Origin: Aradus depressus
Lineage: Eukaryota > Arthropoda > Insecta > Hemiptera > Aradidae
Direction of reading: 5' to 3'
Length of the DNA: 64,000 nucleotides
Assembly: GCA_963662175.1 (NCBI GenBank)
Contig: OY759218.1
Location: forward strand, 12,924,480-12,988,479
Numbering within the stretch: position 1 is the stretch's first letter; every line of letters begins with the position of its first letter. The position numbers were made by a program, and so were the translations under genes. Below, in pieces: positions 54,191 through 63,619 of the stretch. Below the pieces are notes generated by a model, which ran no database searches, was not told where the DNA came from, and saw nothing but the letters and a program-made list of their open reading frames with translations.

Positions 54191-55104
54191 GTATTTTAAG
54201 TTGGAGGTATCATAAAATTTGGTTACATGCCGAAAGTCTTCTGAGGATGAGAGCGAAATATTTTTTTTTTTGAAACAAAATGTGATATCAAATGGAGCTT
54301 GTGGAGTGTTTTCAAATCTTTAATTATTTCTTGTAAGTTTCCAATATCTAATAAGAAAATGGGGGGAATTCGGATCTTGGGCTCCAGTTTGCTGTTTTCT
54401 GCAGGATCGGGCTGAGGCAAGGAAGCCAGAGGGACGAACTTGTTAGTAAGTGTGATGGGAGGGCCTCTTAGCCGTGTCACTGAGACCGGGTGCTGCTGCG
54501 GGCTACTGGCTGGGTCCTGGCTCCTGCTGCGAGGCTGGTCGCTTCCTCACCTGAGTGAAGCCGCTATCCAACTGCATCAGTGGGAAGTCCACATCGGCAC
54601 ACCTCCAGAGAAGATGTCCTCTGCCCTCTTTTGGTGCACTTTGGATACTTTTCACTTTGTTTTTTTGATAGTGTTTAATTAAAAATTAGGAGACAAAAAT
54701 ATACACGTGTTTTTATGTAGCCATGAAACAGCTGTTTTCTACACTGACTTTAAGAAAGAGTTAAATATCCAATCTCCAAAACGCGTTTCGCCTGATCTGA
54801 GTGGTGCACCCTAGCGGTCTCGCGCAGTAAACAAGCTATAATGTAGCTGTATAATACATAATCCATAATATAATCTCTAATATAATATAATCCAAATATA
54901 AGTCGTGTTCGTTATGTGACAGTATTCTTTCTAAGTTTGCCGGTAGTGGGCAGTCAGTCTGTGTTATTGCTCTCCACAGTTGATCCCTACCTATTTTTTT
55001 TTTACTTACTAGAAAGTATAGAGAATATGATCACCCCTAAAGTACAATAAAACATTTTTCGAAATGGTAGCCAACTTTTTATAGTGATAAGAATAATGAC
55101 ATAC
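54191..55104. other. Intron 6 sequence, no gene seen
   Basis: The minus-strand text at 54223-54480 (PLASLPQPDPAENSKLEPKI, ILLDIGNLQEIIKDLKTLH) may be the N-terminal half of the LINE ORF1. GC-richer at 54400-54620. The rest is AT-rich and anonymous. Confidence 0.4.
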
Positions 55105-55201
55105 CTCGTTCAAAATGTTTATCTTTTAAAATAATCAAATTAGCTTCCCAATCAGTAAATACTTTTGAGCGCAACTGTATTACGCTTGCATCAACTTTGG
55201 T
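55105..55201 (-). CDS. AK9: AK9-like gene, exon 6
   Basis: Acceptor TTTTTTTTTTCAG, donor GTATGT, 97 bp. It reads TKVDASVIQLRSKVFTDWEA followed by NLIILKDKHFER, phase 0 to phase 1. It is the end of the first kinase unit and the start of its C-terminal helix. No breaks. Confidence 0.8.
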
Positions 55202-55299
55202 CTGAAAAAAAAAAGAAAAAAGAAAGGTATGTTTCAAGATATAATAATATATGTATTTTATTCATAGCCAAGCCTCTTTAAATTTTTTAAATTTATTTG

Positions 55300-56000
55300 C
55301 ATATTTTTAATCGGCTACAAAAACTATAGGTACCTACATTTGATGACTATGTGACAAATGTACTAGAACAAAATAATAAGAAAGGAAAGAAAACAAGGAC
55401 AATATTTTTTTTTCTTATTCTATTTGCAATCTATATACATAATAAGCGTACGTAGAAATTTTTATCAAAATATGTCAAATGGGTAAATAATTATATATTA
55501 TCGGACATATCGGGTCTATAATAAATACAAACAGAATATCAATTCTTACAACAAAAAAAGGTATATATACATATATATTTTTAAAAAATTATCAATTGAG
55601 AAGTTCATCCAAAAAAAAAAGTAGGGCCGTAATAAAATACGGCAATAAAAAATAACAATACACACACATCCACTCTTGGGCAACTATGGCAGGGTACTTA
55701 GTCTCAAACAGAGAGACGGTATAGCAGTGTGTTTACATATGAACGTTGTTATATTTTTAATCGGCTACAAAAACTGTAGGTACCTACATTTGATGACTAT
55801 GTGACTAACTATTTTGTTCTAGTACATTTGTACTAGAACAAAATAATAAGAAAGGAAAACAAGGACAATAATTTTTTTTTTCTTTTTTTTTTCATTCTAT
55901 TTGCAATCTATATACAATATATACATAATAAGCGTACGTAGAAATTTTTATCAAAATATGTCAAATGGGTAAATAATTATTAACAACTTCTAAGTTGAGG
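55300..56000. repeat. Two direct copies of a 0.2-kb segment containing a LINE tail
   Basis: The segment with AATCGGCTACAAAAACTATA and TAGGTACCTACATTTGATGA occurs at about 55305-55490 and 55755-55978. Both contain TTCTATTTGCAATCTATATA, the 3' end of the Jockey-like family at 57040 and 63630. The second copy also holds a 16-bp-arm palindrome (55810-55845). Confidence 0.8.
55810..55845. other. Perfect 16-bp-arm palindrome
   Basis: TATTTTGTTCTAGTAC, then ATTT, then GTACTAGAACAAAATA. The arms are perfectly complementary with a 4-base loop. It could form a cruciform or hairpin, or mark an inverted duplication. Confidence 0.85.
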
Positions 56001-57039
56001 AACGCTGACATATTGTGGAAACTTGTAATAAATAAATAAAACAAACTTATTTTTGAAATATTGTCTATTCCACTAAAGATATAAATATATATATAACTAC
56101 CGGTTTCGGCCTTACACCATCGTCAGGTCTAGTTATGAACTAAGTTAGTTTGCAGAGAGCGACCCTTGAAATACATCTCAGGTGAAAGGGTGCTATTAAA
56201 ACTTGGGAGTCCCCCGGCTGTACCGTTGGCTATCTCATGAAATATTTCCTAACAAAACTAAGTTCTAAATTTACATAAAACAATATCATTAGACTAATAC
56301 ATGGAAAAATAACAAATAAATAAGTAAAAATACAAATAAATAAAAAATATAAATAAAATTAATAATAATATTAAGATTTAGATATATATGGAACCAAATA
56401 TTAATAACAGATAATACTATTGCTCAAAAAGCAGGCTACTTGATAGCTGACCCCAACGACGGGCCCAGCTAGTTTATAATTGTTTTGTAAATTGAGAGAA
56501 CCCTACTCTCCTGCCCTGCCCTTTATTATTAGTGAACTAGGCTCCCTTCTGGACTAGGGTTAATCTCGTTAAACAAATTGTGGTTATGTTTACTCAATTA
56601 TGGAACATTACTAACTAGTTCCTCAAACATGGCCACAACCTATTTCCGTCCTCCTCAAAGTTTGTACCTAGAGAAACTGCCTACTCACCAGCAAGATCCT
56701 AGGAAATACTTTTTTTTGGTAGGTGTTCATCCCTCAACAATTTTTTTTTTTTTTTTTTTTCTAGCGAGAAGGTTGGTGTTAATAATGAACCTACCGTGAT
56801 TGTAGAGCAGCTTTGTGATATAAATGTAGAGCAATATTTATTATAATTTTTATTTTTTTCTTCAAACTACGACTCCGAAAGCACCAAGTACAATCTGCGA
56901 GGCTCAGCTTAGTATATAATGTTTCCTTTAAATAACCGCATTGCGAAAAAGGATTCGATTCGAGCTAGTTTTGAAAGGTTTCAGCGAAGAACGAAAGAGT
57001 TCTGTAGGCTAACTTCTTGTTTTCTTGTTTTCATACTAT
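56001..57039. other. Intron 5 sequence, no gene seen
   Basis: At 56095-56130 ACCGGTTTCGGCCTTACACC is a short sequence I have seen in insect repeats, class uncertain. A T-run at 56740-56760 may be a tail. No frame recognised. Confidence 0.35.
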
Positions 57040-57650
57040 TTATTTTTTTATTCTATTTGCAATCTATTGTATACAATGTATAATAGATTGCAAATAGGTA
57101 CATAATAAGCAAATATGTGGTCAAAAAGAAAAATATAACGTCACTTGATGGGAGAAGCCAGCCAGCGCTGACACTCCCTCGAAAGTAATTTGTCATTATT
57201 CACTATCCTCCGAGACAAGATCGCGAGGCCACCTCCTGTTCAAGTGGCGGGGAGAATTGTCAGGATGGGAATGAGAGGAAAGGTCTTGTGCGAGAGGATT
57301 TGAATGGGAAAAAAGGTTTCTGTGGAACGATTGGAATCGGGATTTGATTAGTTCATTGATAGTGGGAATACTGAGATCTCTGTGTAGGACTTTATTGGTG
57401 ACATAGAAAGGTGCGTTGACAATTCGTCGGAGGAGTTTGGACTGGAATGCTTGGATACGATTGATGTTGGATTGTTTAGCTATACCCCAAAGTTCGAGTC
57501 CTGAAGTCTAAATTGGACGTATAATGGTCTTGTAAATCGTAAGTTTGTTGTTAGTCGTCAGTTTCGATTTTGGTCCAAGTAGTCGACGTAACAGTCCGTA
57601 TCTTCGATTCAGTTCTTGTCGTTTTAGTCGTGTATGTGAAGGACAATAAT
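57040..57650 (-). pseudogene. Jockey-like LINE 3' part
   Basis: The minus strand from 57640 reads HTRLKRQELNRRYGLLRRLL, KLTIYKTIIRPI then a stop, LELWGIAKQSNINRIQAFQS, KLLRRIVNAPFYVTNKVLHR and DLSIPTINELI, all in the order of the Jockey ORF2 C-terminus. A 3'UTR with GATTGCAAATAG text follows. A second copy starts at 63620 and runs off the window. 5'-truncated. Confidence 0.75.
57053..57097. other. 16-bp-arm inverted repeat in the LINE tail
   Basis: CTATTTGCAATCTATT and AATAGATTGCAAATAG are separated by 13 bases. It arose from a duplicated, inverted piece of the 3' end of the Jockey-like family, since CTATTTGCAATCTA is its normal tail sequence. Confidence 0.85.
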
Positions 57651-57670
57651 ATGAGTGCCAATAATAAATA

Positions 57671-58536
57671 TAGACAACTCTCGATAAGTCTAACTTCTAG
57701 GGACTGGGTAAAATTGTTTGACTTATCTACAATTCAACATCAAATTAAAAAAGGAACATAAGGAAGAGTAATATGTATGTAATATACGTACTGTAATGTA
57801 AAAAAAATATATATTAAGAATATGTGTAAATGCACATTAATACATACAAATGTGAATGACTTGACAGTACCTTTAAAATAGTCCCCAATTTTTTTTGAAT
57901 ATTTTTTTTTCTTTAGTTAGAAACATCTTGGGCACATTATTTAGGTTGGTAAAAAGCTGTTGGTCGACGTTGTCATAGGTTTCCAAAAAGGCCCAAACAA
58001 TGTTAAATGCATTCTGGCTTCTCTAGTTGTACGTCACTTCCGTCAATGGGTTCAACTTGCAGCTGCACTTCCGCCAAAATACTCTCCCACAGACACGTCA
58101 CAGTCAACCTCCACGAATTCAACGAAGACTATGTATGCAGAAACAGCAGATGAGACAAGTTCCCAATCACCAATATCGATTCCTCCAACAAGGGCAATGC
58201 GGGGGCATTTTAACAAAAAAAAAAAAAAAAAAAACTTGAAAACTTTAAAAACTTGGGAAAAACCAAACGTTTTAATGCGGCGCAACGACTGAATAATAAC
58301 GGTACAATAGGTAATGATGACTGATGGTACAATAGGCAATGATGACTGATGGCACAATAGGCAATGATGACTGATGGTACAATAGGCAATGAGCGGAGGA
58401 AGTCCCCTCATAGGCCCATTTTTCTCAGTTCGACTTATTTACGCATTGTTCTATTTTTGGCCGGAATTAGATTTATTGAGGTAATATTTACGTTACATGA
58501 CGTGGGACCAGAGTTCGACTTATCGAGAGTTGACTG
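57671..58536. mobile_element. Pogo/Tigger-like element with TA target duplication (866 bp)
   Basis: The right end, reverse complemented, begins CAGTCAACTCTCGATAAGTC; the left end begins TAGACAACTCTCGATAAGTC. Both are bordered by TA (57669-57670 and 58537-58538). This terminal sequence (CAGTxxAxxCTCxxTAAxxCGA) is typical of pogo-type elements. A 110-codon open frame inside shows no clear transposase motif, so it seems non-autonomous. It sits next to the Jockey-like fragment in intron 5. Confidence 0.75.
58302..58391. repeat. 25-bp minisatellite inside the pogo-like element
   Basis: The unit ACAATAGGCAATGATGACTG followed by ATGGT is repeated about 3.5 times with single-base changes. Confidence 0.9.
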
Positions 58537-58718
58537 TATATGAAAATAAATTAAATAATAATTTTAAAAAATTGATTTACAAATAAAGTTAAGTAAATTA
58601 AATAAACAATAATAAAAAAATATATAATAATATATTAAATGAAGGCAGTTGAAGGAATATAAAAGGAGTTAAGAGTGTGAGTGGTTTTTCCCGTCCGGCT
58701 TCTACTTTACGAGCTTAC

Positions 58719-58962
58719 CTTGTAATCTGATAAGACAATTTCTGGGTAGATACACGTCCTTCGAAAAAATTCAAAATCTTTATATGTATGAGGGAAATCG
58801 TATACACATAACCGATTTGATTCTTCCCAATAGTTGCAGAGAAGCGGTAATGAATCCGTTCCATCTCGATTTGTACAAGATAAATAATCGTACAGTCCGC
58901 AACAGTGCGTGAAAACTTCAAATGCTTCTAATATGTATGGATAAAATTTATATTCCATCAAC
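58719..58962 (-). CDS. AK9: AK9-like gene, exon 5
   Basis: Acceptor TTTTTTTTGCAG, donor GTAAGC, 244 bp. It reads LMEYKFYPYILEAFEVFTHC, then LCVYDFPHTYKDFEFFRRTC and IYPEIVLSDYK. In adenylate kinases the NMP-binding signature is (V/I)LDGFPRT...; here VYDFPHT keeps Asp, Phe, Pro and Thr but lacks Gly and has His for Arg. The following ...FEFFRRTCIYPEIVL matches the usual helix and PD.VI.L strand. Phases 2 to 0 fit. Confidence 0.85.
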
Positions 58963-59060
58963 CTGCAAAAAAAAAAAATATATATATACATGAAATATTT
59001 TTCTCTACCTCAACGTTGAGCCTTACAGTTCTAGTACTAGTCTTTCCTATCTATTCTTAC

Positions 59061-59205
59061 CTTGGATGAATTTGAAGAAGAGGTTTTGAAATCCACCCTG
59101 GGGGTGTAAATCGTCTTTCAATTTCTTCATCAATATTATGTAATTCGAGGTCAAAATGATGTGCCACGAAAGCAGCTGTCGATTTTGACTGACTTCCAGG
59201 AATAC
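59061..59205 (-). CDS. AK9: AK9-like gene, exon 4
   Basis: Acceptor TGTTCTAG, donor GTAAGA, 145 bp. With the last base of exon 3 it reads AVGIPGSQSKSTAAFVAHHF, then DLELHNIDEEIERRFTPPGW. This is the P-loop of the first kinase unit seen. A typical loop is GxPGSGKGT or GPPKSGKTT; here GIPGSQSKST has an extra residue and Ser in place of the Gly before Lys. The Lys-Ser-Thr end is kept. The DEEIERRF helix after it is as in adenylate kinases. Confidence 0.85.
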
Positions 59206-59339
59206 CTAGAACAAAATTATTCTATACTAACTTTTCGGCATTCATTTTAAATTTCAATATTTATTACATTGTTTATTTTGGATGAGAGTCGGACCTGCTA
59301 AAAGACTCCTCCCCACTAATCTTAATCCCCCACAATATT

Positions 59340-59522
59340 TACATCACATTTCAACATACCTCCTATTAGATGGGAGGACGTGCTCATTGGGGAAGTACAT
59401 AGCCAGTGTGTATAAATGTGTGATGACGTCATAGCGATCTTACTGGAGAGCCTTGTCCCATTTCAACATACCTCCTATTAGATGGGAGGGCGTGCTCATT
59501 GGGGAAGTACATAGCCAGTGAT
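59340..59522. repeat. 113-bp spaced direct repeat in intron 3
   Basis: CATTTCAACATACCTCCTAT through GGGGAAGTACATAGCCAGTG is repeated with a 113-bp offset (59346 and 59459). Confidence 0.85.
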
Positions 59523-60330
59523 TGAACTCAGGGTGTGTCGTGAGGCTCTTACGACATACCTCTTCTTATATAACCGAGGCTGTACACAACTTGTGACATA
59601 CTTCTTACAATAGGAGGCTATTACATAACTGACCGGGCGCGGGAGCTGCTTTCGACATAATTATGTAACCAAGGCCATCTAATGTTGTGAGAGGTGGCTG
59701 CTGGGGCGGCCGCCATCTTGCCCACTTGCCACTGGCCCAGGGCCGGCTATTCCCCTCTACTGGTAAGTTTTTATCAAAAGGGATAAAAAATATAGAAAAA
59801 TAATTGTACAATGAAACAGAAAAAATACTGTTGCTGGTCTGAGGTACAGCCGCATGCTCGGAAGGACGGGTGACGGGCTGGTGAAGCTATCGTTCGTTTC
59901 TCTCCGCCTTTTATCTGGGGACTGATATTGGCTGCTGCAGCTCCGGCACACTGGTCTTCTTCCACTGGCGCAGAATAAGCCATTTTCTAATGATCAAGGG
60001 ACCGAAATGCCCTTTTGATTTTATTTTAGTTTTTGCATAACAAATGTCATTTTCAAAGTAGGTAAATCTTATTACTACTGAAACATTTGTGTTCCCAGTC
60101 GTGTCGCTAGTATATCAACTGTCGTCTTTTACCGGCCAAATTCCGACTTCAAGGCGATCCTATAATTTAATCTTTAATTCCATACCCACCTGTACTTTTT
60201 GAAAGAAAAAAAAAATAAATAACTTGTGTACCACCATAATTTTGCGCATATATATTTTTTATAAAAAATAGTAATGTCAATGAAACTAACATCCTAATAA
60301 TGGAATTATTTAAGAAAAATTGTTATTTAC
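59523..60330. other. Intron 3 sequence, GC-rich patch, no gene seen
   Basis: A GC-rich patch (59690-59760) and a mixed region to 59990 stand out from the AT-rich intron, but no frame looks like a known protein. The rest is AT-rich. Confidence 0.4.
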
Positions 60331-60445
60331 CGACTGCGCACACTCTGAAGGACGGAGGTTCGCCGAGAGGCTTAATTGAATGAACATACTTTTCTGGGTT
60401 CATTCTGAAGATCATCATACATTTTTGACTGCAGAATAAATGTTC
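60331..60445 (-). CDS. AK9: AK9-like gene, exon 3
   Basis: Acceptor TTGTTAG, donor GTAAAT, 115 bp, starting in phase 0. It reads EHLFCSQKCMMIFRMNPEKY, then VHSIKPLGEPPSFRVCAV and one base of the next codon. The FCS..C...F..NP..Y segment, a proline linker and an RVCAVG strand leading to the P-loop form the AK9-type module; exon 13 carries the same order. A closer CTGCAG site exists but would break the phase. Confidence 0.85.
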
Positions 60446-61033
60446 CTAACAATCAAAAATAGTTACTAAAATAATATAAATGATAAAAATGCAATTGAAA
60501 TAGTCGTCGGTGAATCACCGATAATGTACTCCCCCAACACGAATAAATATTTAGTGAACGGGATGTTTAAATAAAAAAATATGAAAATAAAAAGTTTACT
60601 ATATTCTTGATAAACAAATAAATAATATAAATTCAAAGTCAAAACCAAAATGACTATTTGCCACAATAGGGGTTCTCTGTCCAGATTGCATAAATACTCG
60701 CTCGAAACAAAATAAATATTTTCAGTAGGTACATGTGTTGTATGTAAGGCTTCAGCATTGCCATTGCTTTAGCATTAATTTATCTCAACACACCATATCA
60801 CACTATCTGGAGGACATCTCTGGTTACCCTGCAGTGTATGCCGATAATCTGGAATAATTCTTAATAATAATTGTTTCCTAATTACTGGCAACACACACAC
60901 ATACAATTTGTTTTCCATTTTTGTACCTAGGGGGTGATATTCTGTTGGCAACATTGGGGGTAGATTTCATTGAAGAGAAGGTTACAGTTGACAGACCCAG
61001 TGATGTGATGACTGCTACAAATACATCAAGTTT
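60446..61033. other. Intron 2 sequence, first of two direct repeats
   Basis: Contains GGTGAATCACCGATAATGTA (near 60510, shared with 46090) and, at about 60892-60947, CACACACATACAATTTGTTT followed by TCCATTTTTGTAC, repeated at about 61944-62001. No gene recognised apart from the neighbouring frame. Confidence 0.45.
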
Positions 61034-61260
61034 CTACTCCTCAATTCCTGCAATATCGCTGATTTTTATTCGTGTGGATGTCTCATCGAGTTCCCATTTA
61101 ACCCGAAAAAATTCTTTAGAAACAACCACACCATAACACTTAGCGCTCTGGTAATGTTCGCCGAATTCCACTCTATTCCAAGCATTGTCAGTGTTTGGGT
61201 CATTAAAAAAAGTTGCCAAAACAAAAACACGTTCTCCAGGATGTATGATTAGCCGACATG
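61034..61260 (-). pseudogene. Unidentified coding-like fragment in intron 2
   Basis: I do not recognise this frame. The minus strand reads IHPGERVFVLATFFNDPNTD, AWNRVEFGEHYQSAKCYGVV and FFRVKWELDETSTRIKISDI, then a stop. Composition is protein-like, with conserved-looking Trp/Phe spacing. It does not fit in the splice chain of the AK9-like gene, because exons 2 and 3 join in phase without it. It may be part of a DNA transposon gene, perhaps linked to the remnant at 61985-62343, since both lie inside or beside the same pair of direct repeats. Confidence 0.35.
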
Positions 61261-61539
61261 TTGACTATAACTGACAAAAAGCTGGCTTTCGTTGATAATG
61301 AATGTTTTCCCGCGCAGTATGTCCACGCCCGGTCTTTTTTCCCCGCCATTTTCAAATTTTGAACTTACAAGCATGAATAAAGAAGCAAAGTTGTTGAAAA
61401 CACCAGTACTGACGCGCCAAAAGTTTATTATTCGAGTTTAACGCACTTTAGAGTCTTAGAAAAAATAAAAAAATACTCGTATTTGTAAATTTATTCCAGC
61501 CCAACACAGCCCGAAAGTAATAGAAGAAAAAACACTTAC

Positions 61540-61644
61540 TTTATTTTCGAAAACCAATCCGAAATCGGGATTTCCAAAACGGGTGACGTCCCCATGTGAA
61601 TTTACAGGACAAAAGTCGTGCCATGTCGGCGAAGATTTGAACAT
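61540..61644 (-). CDS. AK9: AK9-like gene, exon 2
   Basis: Acceptor TTTTTACAG, donor GTAAGT, 105 bp (35 codons, phase 0 to 0). It reads MFKSSPTWHDFCPVNSHGDV followed by TRFGNPDFGLVFENK. The W..FCPV...G....(G/P).P.F...(F/Y) pattern is the cysteine segment that precedes each kinase domain in AK9. The first Met is internal, not a start, since exon 1 joins in phase. Confidence 0.85.
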
Positions 61645-61689
61645 CTGTAAAAATAAAGTAACATAAGTCCAAGTAATTCAAGTTTTTGA

Positions 61690-61945
61690 TCTTATAAGGA
61701 AGGCCTGGTTAAGGCCGATTTGGGTGAAAATCTGAGGGCTTCTTAATCCTCATTCAAAATTTTGTGTCGACACACTCGCTATGTCGCCAGTTATTAGGGT
61801 TTTTGAGTTAATCCCACTAAATCCCCTCCTTTCCTTTGGCAGATTTGGCTGAAAATCAATAGGTGCCGTTCTTATGGGGTTCTGGATGCACATATATAAG
61901 TTCTTGTCGATATATTCATTACGTCCGGAGTTATCTGTCCACGCG
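61690..61945. repeat. Dispersed-repeat copy in intron 1
   Basis: Same family as 21700-22215: GGCTGAAAATCAATAGGTGC, TATATTCATTACGTCCGGAG, and TTATTAGGGTTTTTGAGTTA. No terminal hairpin in this copy. Confidence 0.7.
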
Positions 61946-61984
61946 CACACACACATACAATTTGTTTTCCATTTTTGTACTTAG

Positions 61985-62343
61985 GGGTTGATATTCTGTT
62001 GAAAATTGAAATGAGTAAGAGATTGAAATGGAAACCACCGAGAAGGCTTCTTTAGCGTTATGGGAAGTTTCAGCAGTGTGAACAAACGCTCTTAATGTGG
62101 AACAAGCAGCATACGCTTCAGCAACAGTAGGGATTTTGCCAAAGTCTTCCTCCAATCCCTGACATGCATCATCAGTAGTGTGTTCTTGTTCCGTAATCTG
62201 GTGACTCAGTACGATATCAATATCTGACAATTCTTGGCATGTAATGATTTCGTCATCCACCTGTACATAGTCATTAGCAGAGCAGTCAGAACTAAGAAAG
62301 GGAACGGCATCTTGCAAATCCGTATGTGCATCATCTTCATATG
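61985..62343 (-). pseudogene. Pogo/Tigger-like transposase C-terminal remnant
   Basis: The minus strand reads DYVQVDDEIITCQELSDIDI, GKIPTVAEAYAACSTLRAFV and HTAETSHNAKEAF. The C-terminal tail of Tigger/pogo-type transposases has the same outline: an acidic stretch, D.(D/E)....C.EL(S/T)D.DIV, then (I/V)P(T/S)..EA..A..T(L/V)RA(F/Y)(L/V). Catalytic DDE and DNA-binding parts are absent. In intron 1 on the same strand as the host gene, but it does not splice in phase with exons 1 and 2. Confidence 0.55.
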
Positions 62344-62874
62344 AGATTCCTGTTTGTTTCGTTGAACTTTAATTTTTCGTAGATCAAGAAACCTAAACTG
62401 TACACTGTAACCGATATTTCAACAGCTACTGTTCCGAGAGCTACTGTCCCCAAACCTTTTTAGGCCCCTGGCGAGCGCGGGTTTTGTCAGGGGCTGTTGA
62501 GCGGTCGGGAATCCGTGATAGAGGGCCCCTGGGATCAGCTGACGCCTAACCCTACTCTTGATCGGCTCCCGCCCAAATTTTCCCCACCAAGGTTATTCTC
62601 CCAATTACAGATGGTCGTATTACAGATCAAAGGTTACTTATATGTGTATAGAAAAAAATATAAAATAAATGATGACAATAAAAAATTATAAACTTAATTA
62701 AAGATATTTTAAATGTAGAACATAAAACAAGAGTATGTAATTATAATAATATTTAATTAATTAAATTTCCTTTTCTAAAATAATTTTCTATGGTATGTAC
62801 AATTGTGCCAATTTTAGAATCAAAATCCAGTTGTATACTGCTATTTATTTCGTCCCTATAATATTTATACTTAC
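62344..62874. other. Intron 1 sequence, no gene seen
   Basis: A GC-richer patch at 62460-62600 is flanked by AT-rich DNA. No frame recognised. Confidence 0.4.
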
Positions 62875-62981
62875 GTCAAATCTTTGCTCGACAACTTTTT
62901 CATCATCAGTCAAGTCTTCATTAATATTTGTTTTGTTTCCATCGCTCCAATACATAGACACTTGAGGTACTCCATCAGTAC
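62875..62981 (-). CDS. AK9: AK9-like gene, exon 1 of those in the window
   Basis: Acceptor TTTTTTCAG, donor GTAAGT, 107 bp. With a split first codon it reads GTDGVPQVSMYWSDGNKTNI followed by NEDLTDDEKVVEQRFD. It has an acceptor site, so earlier exons lie beyond the right edge of the window. Phase 0 at its end matches exon 2. It contains no catalytic motif. Confidence 0.7.
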
Positions 62982-63619
62982 CTGAAAAAATGTCATAAAA
63001 TGTAATTTAAAAAAAATCTTGTAATAATCAATGTCAGTAGAAGAAAATCTACTTTTTTAGTACCTATAATATATGTTAAACATTTTAGTGATTTATGCGT
63101 GAATAACATGTATTAAAATCCCTCTATCCAGCATCTCACGTTCACCCCAAAACCTGCATCTTATTCATACCTTCTAAACATCTGTATTTATTCTGTTATT
63201 GCAATCTTAGTCCAACACTTTTGAACAATAATAGCCTAAGACATGCTGAATCTGGTAGTAGTTTTAGATCTCAAATATATAATGTATTTATTGATTTATT
63301 ACAAGTTTACTGACTGAGGCTAGTCGACTAAGATTTTTAGGCCAAAAGACTTAGGTATTGGGTTTATATGTTTTTCGCAATGTTTAAAATTTTTATTTAA
63401 TTTCAGCAAAAATGGATAAGCATACTTCATAGAATTATACCAGAATCAGGTTCTGTATTTATTAAATAGGTGGATTTAAATGCCTGTATTGCATTCACCC
63501 CAAGTTTTCTCCTGTATCAAGGCTCACCCTAAATTTTAAGAATAATTTTTTGTTCAGTAGATGAGAGCTCGAATGACACATTGCTTGTCTTCTAGCTCAA
63601 GTTGAGAATTGAACGTTTT
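62982..63619. other. Upstream intron sequence, no gene seen
   Basis: AT-rich, no recognisable motif. Ends in a T-run (63610-63625) that is the tail of the LINE fragment that follows. Confidence 0.45.

Noticed and set aside
58027..58411. A gene in the 110- and 119-codon frames of the pogo-like element
   Set aside because: No transposase motif; part of the frame is poly-A and minisatellite.
61990..62343. An extra AK9-like exon
   Set aside because: Exon 1 and exon 2 already join in phase 0, and the residues resemble a pogo-type transposase tail.
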